Below, piece after piece: positions 1 to 9,055 of a stretch of 64,000 nucleotides of DNA (the stretch's first letter is position 1; each line of letters opens with the position of its first letter). The translations under genes and the position numbers were made by a program. The DNA lies in the NCBI RefSeq assembly GCF_008974285.1, contig NZ_BKZV01000007.1, positions 62,001 to 126,000 on the forward strand, in the 5' to 3' direction. Source of the DNA: Thermogemmatispora aurantia. Its GTDB lineage: Bacteria; Chloroflexota; Ktedonobacteria; Ktedonobacterales; Ktedonobacteraceae. Under the pieces are notes generated by a model. It searched no databases. It had not been told where the DNA came from and saw only the letters and a program-made list of their open reading frames with translations.

Positions 1-909
1 CCCTGGGGAGATACTCTCCCGCTTCTGTTACAGGCGGATGTGTGTATCTGTAATCTGGAGTGTGTTCTCGCTGATACAGGTAGCCCCTGGTCGCTCACAC
101 CAAAGGTCTTCCACTTCCGTTCAGACACGCGCAACGTGGCGGCGTTACAGGAGGCGCACATCAAGGCAGTCTCATTGGCGAATAATCATACACTCGACTT
201 TGGCTACGAGGCTCTGCTGCAGATGCTTGCTGTACTGCGCCGGGCCGGCATTCACTTTGCTGGTGCAGGGAGCAATAGCGCAGAGGCCAGGCAGCCTGCT
301 CTCTGGGAAACAGCTGGTCAGAAACTGGGGCTGCTGGCACTCACCGATAACGAGCCGGCTTGGGAGGCTGGCCCTGAGCGGCCCGGTATCTGGTATATGC
401 CGATGGCCCTGAGCGACCCGCGGGCTGCAGAGCTGCGCGCTGCGCTCAGGGCTGTGCGCGCTCAAGTTGATTGGCTGATTGTTTCCCTGCACTGGGGTGG
501 CAATTGGGGCGGTACTCCACCAGCAGAACATCGAGCTTTCGCGCACGCGCTCATCGATGCGGGGGCGGATATTGTTTATGGCCATTCCCCTCATGTCGTA
601 CGTGGTATTGAGATCTATCGAGGGCGCCCGGTGCTCTATAGTTGTGGCGACTTTGTCGACGATTACGCCGTTGAGCCGCGTGGGCGCAACGATCTTAGCT
701 TCATCTTTAGCATTGAAATTGTCGGATCTCAGCTCATGCGCCTGCGGCTCTACCCGACGGTGATACGGGCTTTCCAGGCCCGGAGAGCCCACGGCTCCGA
801 TCGTGAGGAGCTTGTTACCACTATGCTGCGCCTCTGCTCCCTGCTGGGCACAGCTGCGCGTTGGTCTGAACGAGAAGCTTGCCTGGAAATAGAGGTGGTC
901 AGGGTATGA
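1..909 (+). CDS. CapA-family capsule/poly-gamma-glutamate biosynthesis protein (5' end outside window)
   Basis: The reading frame is open from base 1, so the gene starts upstream of the window; an internal GTG at 40 is not the true start because coding similarity begins before it (WGDTLPLL, then ADVCICNLE). The visible 302 residues match the PGA_cap/CapA metallophosphatase-like fold: NLE near the front, SLANNHTLDFG, SLHWGGNWG and YGHSPHVVRG, which are the usual conserved blocks. CapA proteins take part in capsule or poly-gamma-glutamate export or anchoring at the cell surface. The signal or anchor region, if any, lies outside the window. It precedes a sugar transferase on the same strand by 284 bases, which supports a role in extracellular polymer production, but the substrate cannot be told from sequence. 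Confidence 0.86.
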   Translation, partial: PWGDTLPLLLQADVCICNLECVLADTGSPWSLTPKVFHFRSDTRNVAALQEAHIKAVSLANNHTLDFGYEALLQMLAVLRRAGIHFAGAGSNSAEARQPALWETAGQKLGLLALTDNEPAWEAGPERPGIWYMPMALSDPRAAELRAALRAVRAQVDWLIVSLHWGGNWGGTPPAEHRAFAHALIDAGADIVYGHSPHVVRGIEIYRGRPVLYSCGDFVDDYAVEPRGRNDLSFIFSIEIVGSQLMRLRLYPTVIRAFQARRAHGSDREELVTTMLRLCSLLGTAARWSEREACLEIEVVRV

Positions 910-1193
910 GCCTGGCCTGTGAGACGGCCTCTGGCTGCTGCCGCTGCTCTCCTCTCTGTGTGTAGGCGCCGCTGAGGGGCGACGTCAGGCTCAGCAGATA
1001 GCTCGACAATGACGACTCAACCATTGTGTACCATCCCAGCCTCGGTCAGAGCTTTCTTTATCCATATCTTTATAAGCACCTGCACCCGTTCTCTACCTCA
1101 GAGCGCTATTCTCTTAATTAAACAGAACACGGCCAGTATCTGACAACGGCTGTACACACGCTGTCTCTACGCTCTGTGGAGGGAGGATGCTCA

Positions 1194-1868
1194 ATGGCGG
1201 TTCTCGCTGAACCTCGTTTGCAAATCCCTGTTGACCCTGGCTACCTGCGCCTCAAACGACTGGTCGATGTAACCGTTACCCTGGCTTTGTTGCCTCTACT
1301 CCTGGCGGTGATGGGGGTGATAGCCGTCCTGATCCGGCTCGATTCGTCTGGCCCTGTCTTCTTCCGCCAAAAGCGCCTGGGATTGAACGGTAAGGAATTT
1401 ACGCTGCTGAAGTTCCGCTCGATGTATGCCAATAGCGATGATTATCTGCATCGCGAGGCTATCAGGCGTTATATGAACGGTGATCGGCTCAGCAGTAGCC
1501 AGCAGGCTGCCAATCCTTACAAGTTGAACGATGATCCGCGCATTACGAGAATCGGTCGTCTGCTCCGCCGTACTAGTCTGGATGAATTACCACAGTTCTT
1601 TAATGTGCTGCACGGAGAGATGTCGCTCGTCGGACCACGCCCTCCCCTGCCTTATGAGGTGGAACAGTATAGTGAACGGGACTGGCTGCGCCTCGCAGGC
1701 AAGCCTGGCCTGACTGGCTACTGGCAAGTCTATGGACGCAGCAAGGTCGATTTTAAGACGATGGTTGAGATGGATATTGCTTATCTGCAACGCCAATCGA
1801 TCTGGGAAGATCTCAGGCTCATCGCTTTGACCCCACTGGTGATGCTGAGCGGTCGTGGCGGTGCCTGA
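1194..1868 (+). CDS. Priming sugar-phosphate transferase (WcaJ/ExoY type)
   Basis: A 224-aa bacterial sugar transferase, which moves a sugar-1-phosphate from a nucleotide sugar onto undecaprenyl phosphate to begin a polysaccharide repeat unit at the inner membrane. One N-terminal membrane helix (about residues 23-45) is followed by the catalytic core: GPVFFRQKRLG, LLKFRSMYANSD, TSLDELPQFFNVLHGEMSLV, GPRPPLP and PGLTGYWQVYGRS are all family hallmarks. The length suits the short ExoY-like class lacking the extra N-terminal helices of WbaP. The ATG at 1194 is preferred over the in-frame GTG at 1176 because GGAGGGAGG ends 7 bases before it. It stands alone on the plus strand, tail to tail with the polymerisation operon that ends at 2135. 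Confidence 0.93.
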   Translation: MAVLAEPRLQIPVDPGYLRLKRLVDVTVTLALLPLLLAVMGVIAVLIRLDSSGPVFFRQKRLGLNGKEFTLLKFRSMYANSDDYLHREAIRRYMNGDRLSSSQQAANPYKLNDDPRITRIGRLLRRTSLDELPQFFNVLHGEMSLVGPRPPLPYEVEQYSERDWLRLAGKPGLTGYWQVYGRSKVDFKTMVEMDIAYLQRQSIWEDLRLIALTPLVMLSGRGGA

Positions 1869-2134
1869 GCCTTTGGCCTCTTTCTTTTGTGGCTATTGTT
1901 TACCGCTGTAGATGCTCACCTCTTACTAGAGACTGCCTTCTCTCTGTGTCTTCGTCTCTTCCATCCATCCACTCATCCGGAAAGGGCAAGGACGCCCGTC
2001 CTCTTTGGATATTCTTATAGTCATAGGATAGCTGCCCTGCCTCCTCCTGGCTGGCGAGGAAGCAGGTCGCTCGCTGGCAGAGACCTCACCTCACGGTGAG
2101 TTTGGTAGCTGGGTGGCTGTGATTGCTCGCAAAA

Positions 2135-3379
2135 CTAGTGCAGGTGCTGTCTGCTGATCTCCTGAGAGATAGAGACAGAGGGTGTAGAGCGGCGGCGGTC
2201 ACAGAGTCTCTCCAGTAACTCGTTATAGCACTCGCTCATCAGCTCCCAGCGGAATGGCTCGAAGTCTTTAGCGGCATTCTCAACGAGCTGAGCGCACTTC
2301 TCGGGGTGGTGATAGAGATCGACAAAAGCCGCTGCGAAGCTGAGGGGGTTCTCCGGCTCGCAAAGAACAACCGACTCGGGACGAAACATCGAGCGGATCG
2401 CTTTAGTGTCTGTAGCGATAATCGGGCGATGCAACCAGGCAAACTCGTAGGCTTTGGTAGGCAGCAGGAGGTCCATAAACCCATCGCAGCGGTAGGGGAT
2501 GATGCCCACATCCCCGTGAGCGATAAAGTGAGCCACTTCCTCAACCGTGCATGTCTCCCTGAAAGTGACGCGATCGCTGATTCCCAATTCCTCGGCAAGC
2601 GCGCGTAGAAAAGGGATTTGCTCCCCGCGTCCCAAAAGATCGAGGCGAAGGCGTGGGGCCGCCGGCAGAGCCAGAGCGAGGGCGCGCAGGGCCACATCGA
2701 GGCCATGTCGCTCTGCCATTGTGCCGTGATACATCAGGATAAAATCGCTGTCCTCCTCGGTAGACGGAGCGCGAATGCGCTGTGAAGGGGGGAAATAGCG
2801 GGGGTCTGGACTGTTCAGGATGACTGACAGCTTGTGGCGGGGGACGCCGCGCCTGAGCAGCAGCTCCTCGAAAGGCCAGCCCACGGTGATTACATGGTTG
2901 GCGAAGAGAGTGGACAGCCGCTCCTGCAAAGCGGCCAGTCTTCGGGCCAGGGGGCGCAGGCGTCCGTGAGCCTTGACGGCCATCAGCTCTGGCGAAGCAT
3001 CCTGGACCTCCAAAATCACCCGTGCTCCAAAGAGGCGTGGGATGAGAGCAGCAAAGGCCAGGAAATCCGGCATGTTATGCACCTGAATCACATCATAACG
3101 CTTGCGGAAGTGAAGCCGTGTCACTGTCCAGGCGGCGAGAAGCAGAAACCTGAGCCAGCCGAGCACGGTCAGCGGCAAAGGCTGACCAAAGCCTCGATCC
3201 AGAGGGACGCGATAGACCGCGACGCCGTTGCATTCTTCATAGGGAGGCTCGGCGCCATGACGCAGGCAAATGACATCAACCAGGTGACCTCTGGCGCGGG
3301 CGGCCTCAGCCAGGCGACGCACCAGAGGATCAAAACGATACCAGTCGTAGCTAATGTGAACAATGCGTAACGGCGACAT
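2135..3379 (-). CDS. Glycosyltransferase family 4 (GT-B fold)
   Basis: A 414-aa cytoplasmic glycosyltransferase. The N-terminal half (RIVHISYDWYRFDPLVRRL, with DVICLRHG and the DVIQVHNMPD strand) is the acceptor domain; the C-terminal half (ILMYHGTMAERHGLD, LLGRGEQ, then LLLPTKAYEFAWLHRPIIAT) is the nucleotide-sugar domain. The usual E-x7-E motif is altered to a KAYEFAWL form. Translation most likely starts at ATG 3379 because AAGGGG lies 7 or so bases before it; a frame-open start at 3409 would add ten residues and overlap the leader. It is the last gene of the wzz-to-GT operon, 31 bases after the GT2. The sugar specificity is unknown. Confidence 0.88.
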   Translation of the reverse strand: MSPLRIVHISYDWYRFDPLVRRLAEAARARGHLVDVICLRHGAEPPYEECNGVAVYRVPLDRGFGQPLPLTVLGWLRFLLLAAWTVTRLHFRKRYDVIQVHNMPDFLAFAALIPRLFGARVILEVQDASPELMAVKAHGRLRPLARRLAALQERLSTLFANHVITVGWPFEELLLRRGVPRHKLSVILNSPDPRYFPPSQRIRAPSTEEDSDFILMYHGTMAERHGLDVALRALALALPAAPRLRLDLLGRGEQIPFLRALAEELGISDRVTFRETCTVEEVAHFIAHGDVGIIPYRCDGFMDLLLPTKAYEFAWLHRPIIATDTKAIRSMFRPESVVLCEPENPLSFAAAFVDLYHHPEKCAQLVENAAKDFEPFRWELMSECYNELLERLCDRRRSTPSVSISQEISRQHLH

Positions 3380-3410
3380 TCCCAAATCCCCTTTCAGACC
3401 GAACCACAAT

Positions 3411-4673
3411 TCAGGCAGGCGTACGATCGGTTCTCAGCCAATCTCTTTTTTGCCTCTGTCTCTGGCGGAGCACGAGATAGACCCAGAGTTTCCAGAGCAC
3501 AAATGCGGGTGCGAAGAAGAAAGCCTTATAGATCCCTTTGGGCGTCTCCAATAAAGCGAGAGGGGAGAGCACATAGAGGCTCAACCCCAGCAGCAGAAGC
3601 AGGGCTAATAGCAGAGCTAGCGGCCAGTGAAGCAGCAGACTAGCCAGGAACACCAGTGTGGTTCCAGCCAGCAGCACGGAGAGCGGTGGCGTCAGCAGCT
3701 CAGCCACCGCCTCCAGTCGGCGCCAGTCGCCGGCCTGCAGTCCAGCTCGCAGCAAGCGCGAAGCGCGCCTTAGCGCGGACGTGCTTGATTCGGCAGCCTC
3801 CCAGCGCAGATCTTGCGAGCGCATCTGTGCAAAGCGAAGTGGCATCTGAGAGCGGACGATCGCTGCGGGCACGTAGCGGACGCAGATCCCCTGCTCCACG
3901 AGATGCAGATAATACTCATAATCCTCGCCACGTGAAAAAGCCTCCCAGGGATAGCGCTCCAGCAGGGCGCGGGTCAGGCACATTCCATTGCCTGTCAGAG
4001 TCGACGACGCGCCCAGCCTGGTTCGTCCAAGGGGGCGAACGTGGTTCATCAAGGAGAGTGCCAGCCAGCGCAGGGCTGTCCCTGGGGAAGCGGAAGCATT
4101 GAGCACAGTATTACTGGCCTGCAAAGCCTGGAGACGCTCTCCGCGAGCTAGGCCGGCCTGTAGGGCCTGCTCCAGGGCACGTAAAAAAGAAGGCTCGACC
4201 ACTGCATCGGCATCCAGGAATACACAGGCATCGTAGATCACGCCGTTCTCAGCCAGTTGTCTCAAGGCCCAATTCAATGCATAGCCTTTGCCGCGTCGCT
4301 GAAGGTCAAGGCGCTCGTAGACGGTGGCCCATCCTGTAGAGCGGGTCAGGCTTGCTGTGCCATCGGTGCAATTATCGGCGATCACGTAGACCTGATAGTG
4401 GCTGCGCGGATATGCAAGCCGTTGTAAGCTTGCCAGGAGTGTTCCAATCACCAGCTCCTCATTGTGGGCAGGAATCAGCACCGCAAAGTGTAATGGCTCG
4501 ACTGCACTGGATTCTGGGGCCGAGGCAGTGGCCCGTTGAGAAAAGCGGGTTAGCAGGGCAGCTGCTGTCACCACAGTCAAGTAACCGATGGGTAGAGCCA
4601 ACGCCAGCTCTGCCAGGAGCAGGGTCCACGAAAGCAAGGGAAGGAGTACAGCAAAGGACGTTATAAGCGTCAT
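3411..4673 (-). CDS. Membrane-bound glycosyltransferase family 2
   Basis: A 420-aa GT2 with two N-terminal hydrophobic segments (about residues 8-42), a GT-A catalytic domain (AVLIPAHNEELVIGTLLAS, IADNCTDGT, the metal-binding FLDADAVVEPSFL, GEDYEY and QDLRWE of the Q-x-x-R-W type) and C-terminal membrane helices (about residues 325-405). This plan is that of processive or polyprenyl-linked GT2 enzymes such as cellulose- or hyaluronan-synthase-like and BcsA/ExoM-like proteins. It could extend or even polymerise and translocate the glycan. Its ATG overlaps the stop of the Wzy-like gene in the form TGATG, so the two are translationally coupled. Confidence 0.9.
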   Translation of the reverse strand: MTLITSFAVLLPLLSWTLLLAELALALPIGYLTVVTAAALLTRFSQRATASAPESSAVEPLHFAVLIPAHNEELVIGTLLASLQRLAYPRSHYQVYVIADNCTDGTASLTRSTGWATVYERLDLQRRGKGYALNWALRQLAENGVIYDACVFLDADAVVEPSFLRALEQALQAGLARGERLQALQASNTVLNASASPGTALRWLALSLMNHVRPLGRTRLGASSTLTGNGMCLTRALLERYPWEAFSRGEDYEYYLHLVEQGICVRYVPAAIVRSQMPLRFAQMRSQDLRWEAAESSTSALRRASRLLRAGLQAGDWRRLEAVAELLTPPLSVLLAGTTLVFLASLLLHWPLALLLALLLLLGLSLYVLSPLALLETPKGIYKAFFFAPAFVLWKLWVYLVLRQRQRQKRDWLRTDRTPA

Positions 4674-6283
4674 CAGCTGACCTCGCTCAGGACCGCGTGG
4701 GTCTGTGGAGCGGTGGGCATACTCTTCTGCGCTGCCTGCTGCGCGGAACGCCCTCGTTCCAGCGCTGGCAGGCGCATCAACAGGCCAGCCAGCAGACCCA
4801 GATAGATTACATTGCGATAGAAAAAGAGCTGATAGTCCGCGTAGGCCACCATAACTTCCATGAATGTGATGGCGATCACGTAGACAGCGATCAGACGCAA
4901 GTAGGGATCTTGGAGCTGGCGGGCGATCAGACCGCCACGCACGATCAACGAGCCTAACAAGAACCAGAAAGCAATATAACCGGCCGGCCCGAGACGCATC
5001 CAGATCCAGTAGATCGTATTATGTGGCACATACAGATAAGGGTTACCTCCGAAGTCGGGATCATCGCTAGCCAGGACCGGCAGCGGCTCAGGCTGTAGAA
5101 ACTGCTTTCCGAACCCCAGTCCCAGCAATGGATTTTGCTGGACTGTGTATTTCAGATCATAGTTTTCGGCGTTGCGATAGGCGTTTGAAGCCTGGTCGCG
5201 AGTATCGGAGGCCGAGGGATCAATGACCGAGACGATCGCCCGGGCTGGCTCCGCAAGGCTCCCCGTTCCATGCGCGAAGGCGAGGACATAGCCGACGCCC
5301 AGGAGTGTGCAGATTACCAGTCCGGCCAGCAAAGGCTTACGCAGCTGTGGCTTCAAGTAAAACACAAAGGCCCAGGCGACAAGCACTCCTACAATCAAAG
5401 CAATATAGTCAGCGCGTCGCTTATTGGCGACCAGCGCGATTAGCACGACTGGCAGGACGGCCAGCGCCGCGTACAGTTGTGGTCTATAGCTATACAGAAG
5501 GCAGAAGAGGATGATGAGCAGCAAAATCGAGACGAAGAAGAAAGATTCCTCGTGCGACATAATCTCATTCTGATTCGTCAGATCGCCATGCAGCACGAAG
5601 AAATAGATATAGCAGCCTTGTAAGCCTTTGAAGCCAGCTCCGAAGATTGCAAACCACAGGAAGAGGCGGACGTGTCGCAGCTGCGAGATCAGATTATAAG
5701 CCAGCAAGTAAGAGAGGAACAGGTACCAGAGCGGTCGCACCTCCAGAACAGTGATCTTCAGATCGCCACCAGTGGTCAGGCCATGAAGGACGCCAATCGC
5801 CACACAGACCAGGAACAGGATGAAAGGCCAGAGCAAAGGGCCGCCCTCCAGGGCCGGGCGGCGCTTCGCCAGGCGGTGGCAGATGCTCATAAAAAGTGTG
5901 AACAGCATTAAAAACCCAATTGGGCGTTCAATCATCCCGGCCATATTGGGCGGCCAGTAGAAAATATTCAACTGATCGGTGCCGATATGGAACTGCAAGG
6001 GATTCTGCTCAATGAGTAGGACGCAGGCCAGGCAGAAAAAGAGGCCACTAACGGGCCAGCGCATAATCAGCAAGCCCGCAGTACAGGCGGCGAGCAAGGC
6101 CACAACGATGCTGAAGCCGAGGGAGGCGCCGGCCAGCATCAACAGAGGAAGGACGGTCAAGCCCAACATGAGAGCGACCCAGAAAGGGAGGATACCCCTC
6201 CCTTGTGGCTGGGCTACTGGTTCGTCGGGATAAGCCCTATAGATCTGTCTCAACCGTGGCGGTGATTCTGGTAAAGAAGGCAT
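4673..6283 (-). CDS. O-antigen ligase / Wzy-type polysaccharide polymerase
   Basis: A 536-aa integral membrane protein with about 10-12 hydrophobic helices and a long external loop around residues 350-440. The loop holds NPLLGLGFG, which fits the Wzy_C/WaaL family signature, just after the VQQ region. Such proteins polymerise undecaprenyl-linked repeat units or ligate chains on the outer face of the membrane. Its place between the chain-length/ATPase genes and two glycosyltransferases supports the polymerase role. The Shine-Dalgarno site before ATG 6283 is weak, so expression may depend on the upstream genes of the operon. A ligase role cannot be excluded from sequence alone. Confidence 0.86.
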   Translation of the reverse strand: MPSLPESPPRLRQIYRAYPDEPVAQPQGRGILPFWVALMLGLTVLPLLMLAGASLGFSIVVALLAACTAGLLIMRWPVSGLFFCLACVLLIEQNPLQFHIGTDQLNIFYWPPNMAGMIERPIGFLMLFTLFMSICHRLAKRRPALEGGPLLWPFILFLVCVAIGVLHGLTTGGDLKITVLEVRPLWYLFLSYLLAYNLISQLRHVRLFLWFAIFGAGFKGLQGCYIYFFVLHGDLTNQNEIMSHEESFFFVSILLLIILFCLLYSYRPQLYAALAVLPVVLIALVANKRRADYIALIVGVLVAWAFVFYLKPQLRKPLLAGLVICTLLGVGYVLAFAHGTGSLAEPARAIVSVIDPSASDTRDQASNAYRNAENYDLKYTVQQNPLLGLGFGKQFLQPEPLPVLASDDPDFGGNPYLYVPHNTIYWIWMRLGPAGYIAFWFLLGSLIVRGGLIARQLQDPYLRLIAVYVIAITFMEVMVAYADYQLFFYRNVIYLGLLAGLLMRLPALERGRSAQQAAQKSMPTAPQTHAVLSEVS

Positions 6284-6355
6284 AGGCTTTCACTATCTGT
6301 TGTGCAAAGACGACGACCAAGCCGGATCCACTGCGTTCATGATCTGCTGAGCTGC

Positions 6356-6487
6356 TCAGAAGAAAGTGCTGTAAGTCACTAGCATAGCGATGGCCAGCAG
6401 CATGAGCAGCCGCGTTGTAGCGTTATACTTCCTGACAAAGAGGCTGAGCGCCAGGAAAAAGCCGAGCAAGATCACGATCGTTTTCAT
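6356..6487 (-). CDS. 43-aa two-helix membrane protein in the polysaccharide operon
   Basis: A short frame reads MKTIVILLGFFLALSLFVRK, a YNATTR turn, then LLMLLAIAMLVTYSTFF and TGA. This gives two membrane helices joined by a short basic turn (RKYNATTR). AGAAGG lies about 11 bases before the ATG. The gene begins 28 bases after the stop of the CpsD-like ATPase and ends 72 bases before the Wzy-like start, so it fills the only real gap in the operon. I do not recognise a family; small two-helix partners of polymerases or chain-length proteins are a possible role. The call rests on position, ribosome site and a clean hydrophobic pattern. Confidence 0.55.
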   Translation of the reverse strand: MKTIVILLGFFLALSLFVRKYNATTRLLMLLAIAMLVTYSTFF

Positions 6488-6515
6488 GGGTCAGATACCT
6501 TCTCTAGGGCAACTC

Positions 6516-7454
6516 TCACAGCAGCTGGCGTATCCAGCGCGGAATATGGCTCTCGATCTGGTTCAGCAAGATGCCCTGGACAGGAAGGTCCCTCAGCTGA
6601 GCACAGGCTTCGCTGACCAGCACCTCAGACGTCACGCCGGCGTGCACCACCAGGATCAGCGAATCGGCCAGGCTAGCCGCCAGAGCGCCGTAGCCCGAGG
6701 TCACCAGCGGCGGCAGATCAAGAATGAACAACTCCTGGGAGCTGGGCAGGCGAGAGAGAAGCTGGCGTTCAGAGAGCAGGTGGATTAACTTCATAGCCTG
6801 CCCTGCGGCATCGCCCGCAGGGATAACCGTTAGCTCGGGCGACACGCGGTAGCGAATCGCCTCCTCGCTGCACTCGCCGCGTAGCCATTCTGCCAGCCCC
6901 TGTCCACGCGGCAGGTCGAACAACTCCTGCAGGCGCGGGCGCTCCCAGGTGCATTCTAGCAACGTCACAGGCCTTCCGCTGTCGTTAGCCAGCACAGTAG
7001 CGGTCGCCAGGGCCAGAAGCGTCTTCCCCTCACCGGCGGTAGCGCTCGTAAAGCCAAGGCTGCGGATCGTCGAGTGTTCCCGGAAGAAAGTGGTGGTGCA
7101 CAGCTGGCGGCAGCGCTCGCGTAGTGCTTGGGCATTGAGCAACTCGCGTGCCTTATTCTTATGACCCTTGGTAGAAGCCGCCTGCTCCTTCTGTTGGAGC
7201 TTTACCTTTGCGGGTCTAGTCGGCACGGGCGTTTCTGGCACCTTTATCTTGCTGAGTGCCTCGGTCGGCTCTTTGGAGCCTTTCGGAGGCAGACCAGGCT
7301 CGTCTGGGGCCTGTTCCTCCGTTTGAGTTGACGGAGCCAGGGCAGCGGTAACCGACTGCGAGCGGCGAGCTGGCAGCTTAACCGTATCGCTTTCCGAGTC
7401 GTGTGAGCTAGGGTGCTGCTTCTTATTATTATTGAGCTGATCATGTTCTGCCAT
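6516..7454 (-). CDS. CpsD/CapB-type P-loop ATPase (BY-kinase-like, degenerate)
   Basis: A 312-aa protein. Residues 1-130 are a charged, proline- and lysine-rich, probably disordered segment; residues 135-312 are a MinD/BY-kinase-like P-loop domain with Walker A SATAGEGKTLLA and Walker B LFILDLPPLV. The Walker A' strand reads VTLLECTWERPRLQELF where BY-kinases normally have L-I-D-x-D-x-R-x-P, so the key aspartates are missing. There is no tyrosine cluster at the C-terminus, which ends IPRWIRQLL. It probably still binds ATP and partners the Wzz-like protein encoded 24 bases upstream, but autophosphorylation looks unlikely. GGAG 8 bases before ATG 7454 supports the start. Confidence 0.84.
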   Translation of the reverse strand: MAEHDQLNNNKKQHPSSHDSESDTVKLPARRSQSVTAALAPSTQTEEQAPDEPGLPPKGSKEPTEALSKIKVPETPVPTRPAKVKLQQKEQAASTKGHKNKARELLNAQALRERCRQLCTTTFFREHSTIRSLGFTSATAGEGKTLLALATATVLANDSGRPVTLLECTWERPRLQELFDLPRGQGLAEWLRGECSEEAIRYRVSPELTVIPAGDAAGQAMKLIHLLSERQLLSRLPSSQELFILDLPPLVTSGYGALAASLADSLILVVHAGVTSEVLVSEACAQLRDLPVQGILLNQIESHIPRWIRQLL

Positions 7455-7478
7455 AAGCGCTCTCCTCTCCTCAGCTAG

Positions 7479-8537
7479 TTAGGAAGGGACACCGTCCCTG
7501 CCGGGCAGCAGCTCGCCAGAAGCGGCTGAAGGGAGCAAGGCCGTAATACCCTCCTGTCCCAAGCGTGGAAGCTGAGCCAGCACCGGCAGCGTTGTGATTT
7601 TCTGCAAGTCGAGAGGTGTATAGACTGCGCGATTGCGGCGAACCTGGATGATTACCAGGGCGGAGCAGCTGACGAGCGCTGCCACCAGACCAATCGCGCC
7701 GCCGATCAGGAATGACTTTATCCGTGAGACTGGCTGTGTGCCCACGCTGGGGGCATCGATTACCTTAAAAAGGCTGTTGGTGCCAGTACCCTGAGCACTG
7801 ATCTCCTGATTCAGGCTGGCAATCAGCGATTGCAAGTTTTCCACCGTCGCCTGGGCCTGCTTGGTCTGACTATGGAGGAGGCCGTAGGCGGGGTCGAGGG
7901 TAGCAGCGTAATCAGGGCCAGAAGTCAGTACCTGATGAGCGAGATCGGGATGATTGGTGAGATAGTGGGCCTCGGCAGCTGCGGCAGAGGCAGCGTCCTG
8001 CTGGGCCTTCACGAGCTGGCCCTGATAGCTTTGGAGCAGATACTGTGCCTCGGCGATGCTGAACTGCTGACTCTGCTGACTATAGTTGTCGATGACAGAC
8101 TCTACCACCTGTTGGGCAATTTGTGCGCTTTGATTCTCATAAGTAATAGTGAACAGGTTATAGCCCACTGCGCGTACAAGTACATGCTTAGAGATCTCCG
8201 TGAAGAGGGCATCGTCACGTAAGAGAGGATCAGAGCGCGTGTGCGCGTCGAGTGTTGAGGCGAGCTGTGTTTGAGAAGCCACCTTTAAAGCGAAGGTGCG
8301 ACTTTGCAGCAGCTCGCTCAGAGCCGTGGCTTGCGTTTCTGCTGGTGTTGCCTGGAGATTCGTCTCTGGCCCGGTGGCTCCGATGACCTCGTAGCGCCGC
8401 AAGGCCCAGAGTGAGGCCGTTGTTTCGTACGATCGAGGGAGAACCAACACGACTGCAATTGCTAGTGCCGGGAACATTACGAGCAGCAGAATGAGCTGCA
8501 GGGGCCGGCAAAAGATAGCTTCAAGTACACGCCCCAC
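7479..8537 (-). CDS. Wzz/CpsC-like polysaccharide chain-length (co-polymerase) protein
   Basis: A 352-aa protein with a membrane helix at about residues 13-31, an extracytoplasmic alpha/beta and coiled region (residues 35-270, with many Gln and Ala in a heptad-like run near 165-250) and a second helix at about 272-297 followed by RRNRAVY. This two-helix frame is the polysaccharide co-polymerase type 2b layout seen when the kinase is a separate protein, which is the case here. It should set chain length by acting with the Wzy-like protein. Start is GTG 8537, preceded by AAGGAGGT at about ten bases. It is the first gene of the minus-strand operon running to 2135. Confidence 0.88.
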   Translation of the reverse strand: MGRVLEAIFCRPLQLILLLVMFPALAIAVVLVLPRSYETTASLWALRRYEVIGATGPETNLQATPAETQATALSELLQSRTFALKVASQTQLASTLDAHTRSDPLLRDDALFTEISKHVLVRAVGYNLFTITYENQSAQIAQQVVESVIDNYSQQSQQFSIAEAQYLLQSYQGQLVKAQQDAASAAAAEAHYLTNHPDLAHQVLTSGPDYAATLDPAYGLLHSQTKQAQATVENLQSLIASLNQEISAQGTGTNSLFKVIDAPSVGTQPVSRIKSFLIGGAIGLVAALVSCSALVIIQVRRNRAVYTPLDLQKITTLPVLAQLPRLGQEGITALLPSAASGELLPGRDGVPS

Positions 8538-9055
8538 AAGAACAGACCTCCTTCGCTTCGCGTAGCATCAGGTAACCTCTCGTTTTTTCTGCTGGTATGT
8601 GGTCTGCTACAAGGGTACTACCGGCTCGATGGTAAAGTGGTATTCGTGTATGTGAAGATGTCGTTTCTGCTGGGGGTTCGATGTGTACATCGCGCTACCG
8701 GCGAGCTGAGATAGAGGCTGATGAAGGTTGGGGTGCTGTTCGTCTACTCTGCTCTAAGAAAAAGACTCGTTCTTTACCAGATTCGCAATCTTGTCACTAC
8801 AAAGGCATGCTATAACCCGAATAGACCAGGAGCGAGCCAATCGTCGGAGGACTTCTCGCATGACCAGCGTGGCTCGCTGCCAGGAAGACAGCTATGGCCT
8901 GAGTTGCTGATCGCTCTGGGCCAATGGGGAGGGCGCAGAGCGGATGGTCGTGATCTGTATGCCTGCTGGTGAGCCTGCTCCAAGATCACCCGCGTTCCAC
9001 TCTCGGTGTGGGGGGGTCGACTCCTGTCCCTGGCCGCGCTGCCGGAGGTGCTCAA
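8538..9055. other. Divergent intergenic region between wzz-like operon and acyltransferase
   Basis: This 518-base stretch separates the start of the minus-strand polysaccharide operon from the plus-strand acyltransferase. It should hold promoters for both. The region is less GC-rich than its neighbours between about 8570 and 8830. One plus-strand extended -10 candidate is listed separately. Short open frames here lack ribosome sites and recognisable residues. I see no other structure. Confidence 0.5.
8808..8816 (+). promoter_or_regulatory. Candidate extended -10 element (TGC TATAAC)
   Basis: TGCTATAAC fits the extended -10 pattern TGnTATAAT with one mismatch. A TTGTCA lies at 8791-8796, but its spacing of 14 bases is too short for a normal -35, so the -10 would have to act mainly alone. 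It would give a leader of about 230 bases before the acyltransferase ATG at 9056. Confidence 0.3.

Noticed and set aside
8721-8972. 83-codon frame in the divergent region before the acyltransferase
   Set aside because: No ribosome site, no hydrophobic or conserved pattern, and it overlaps the likely promoter.
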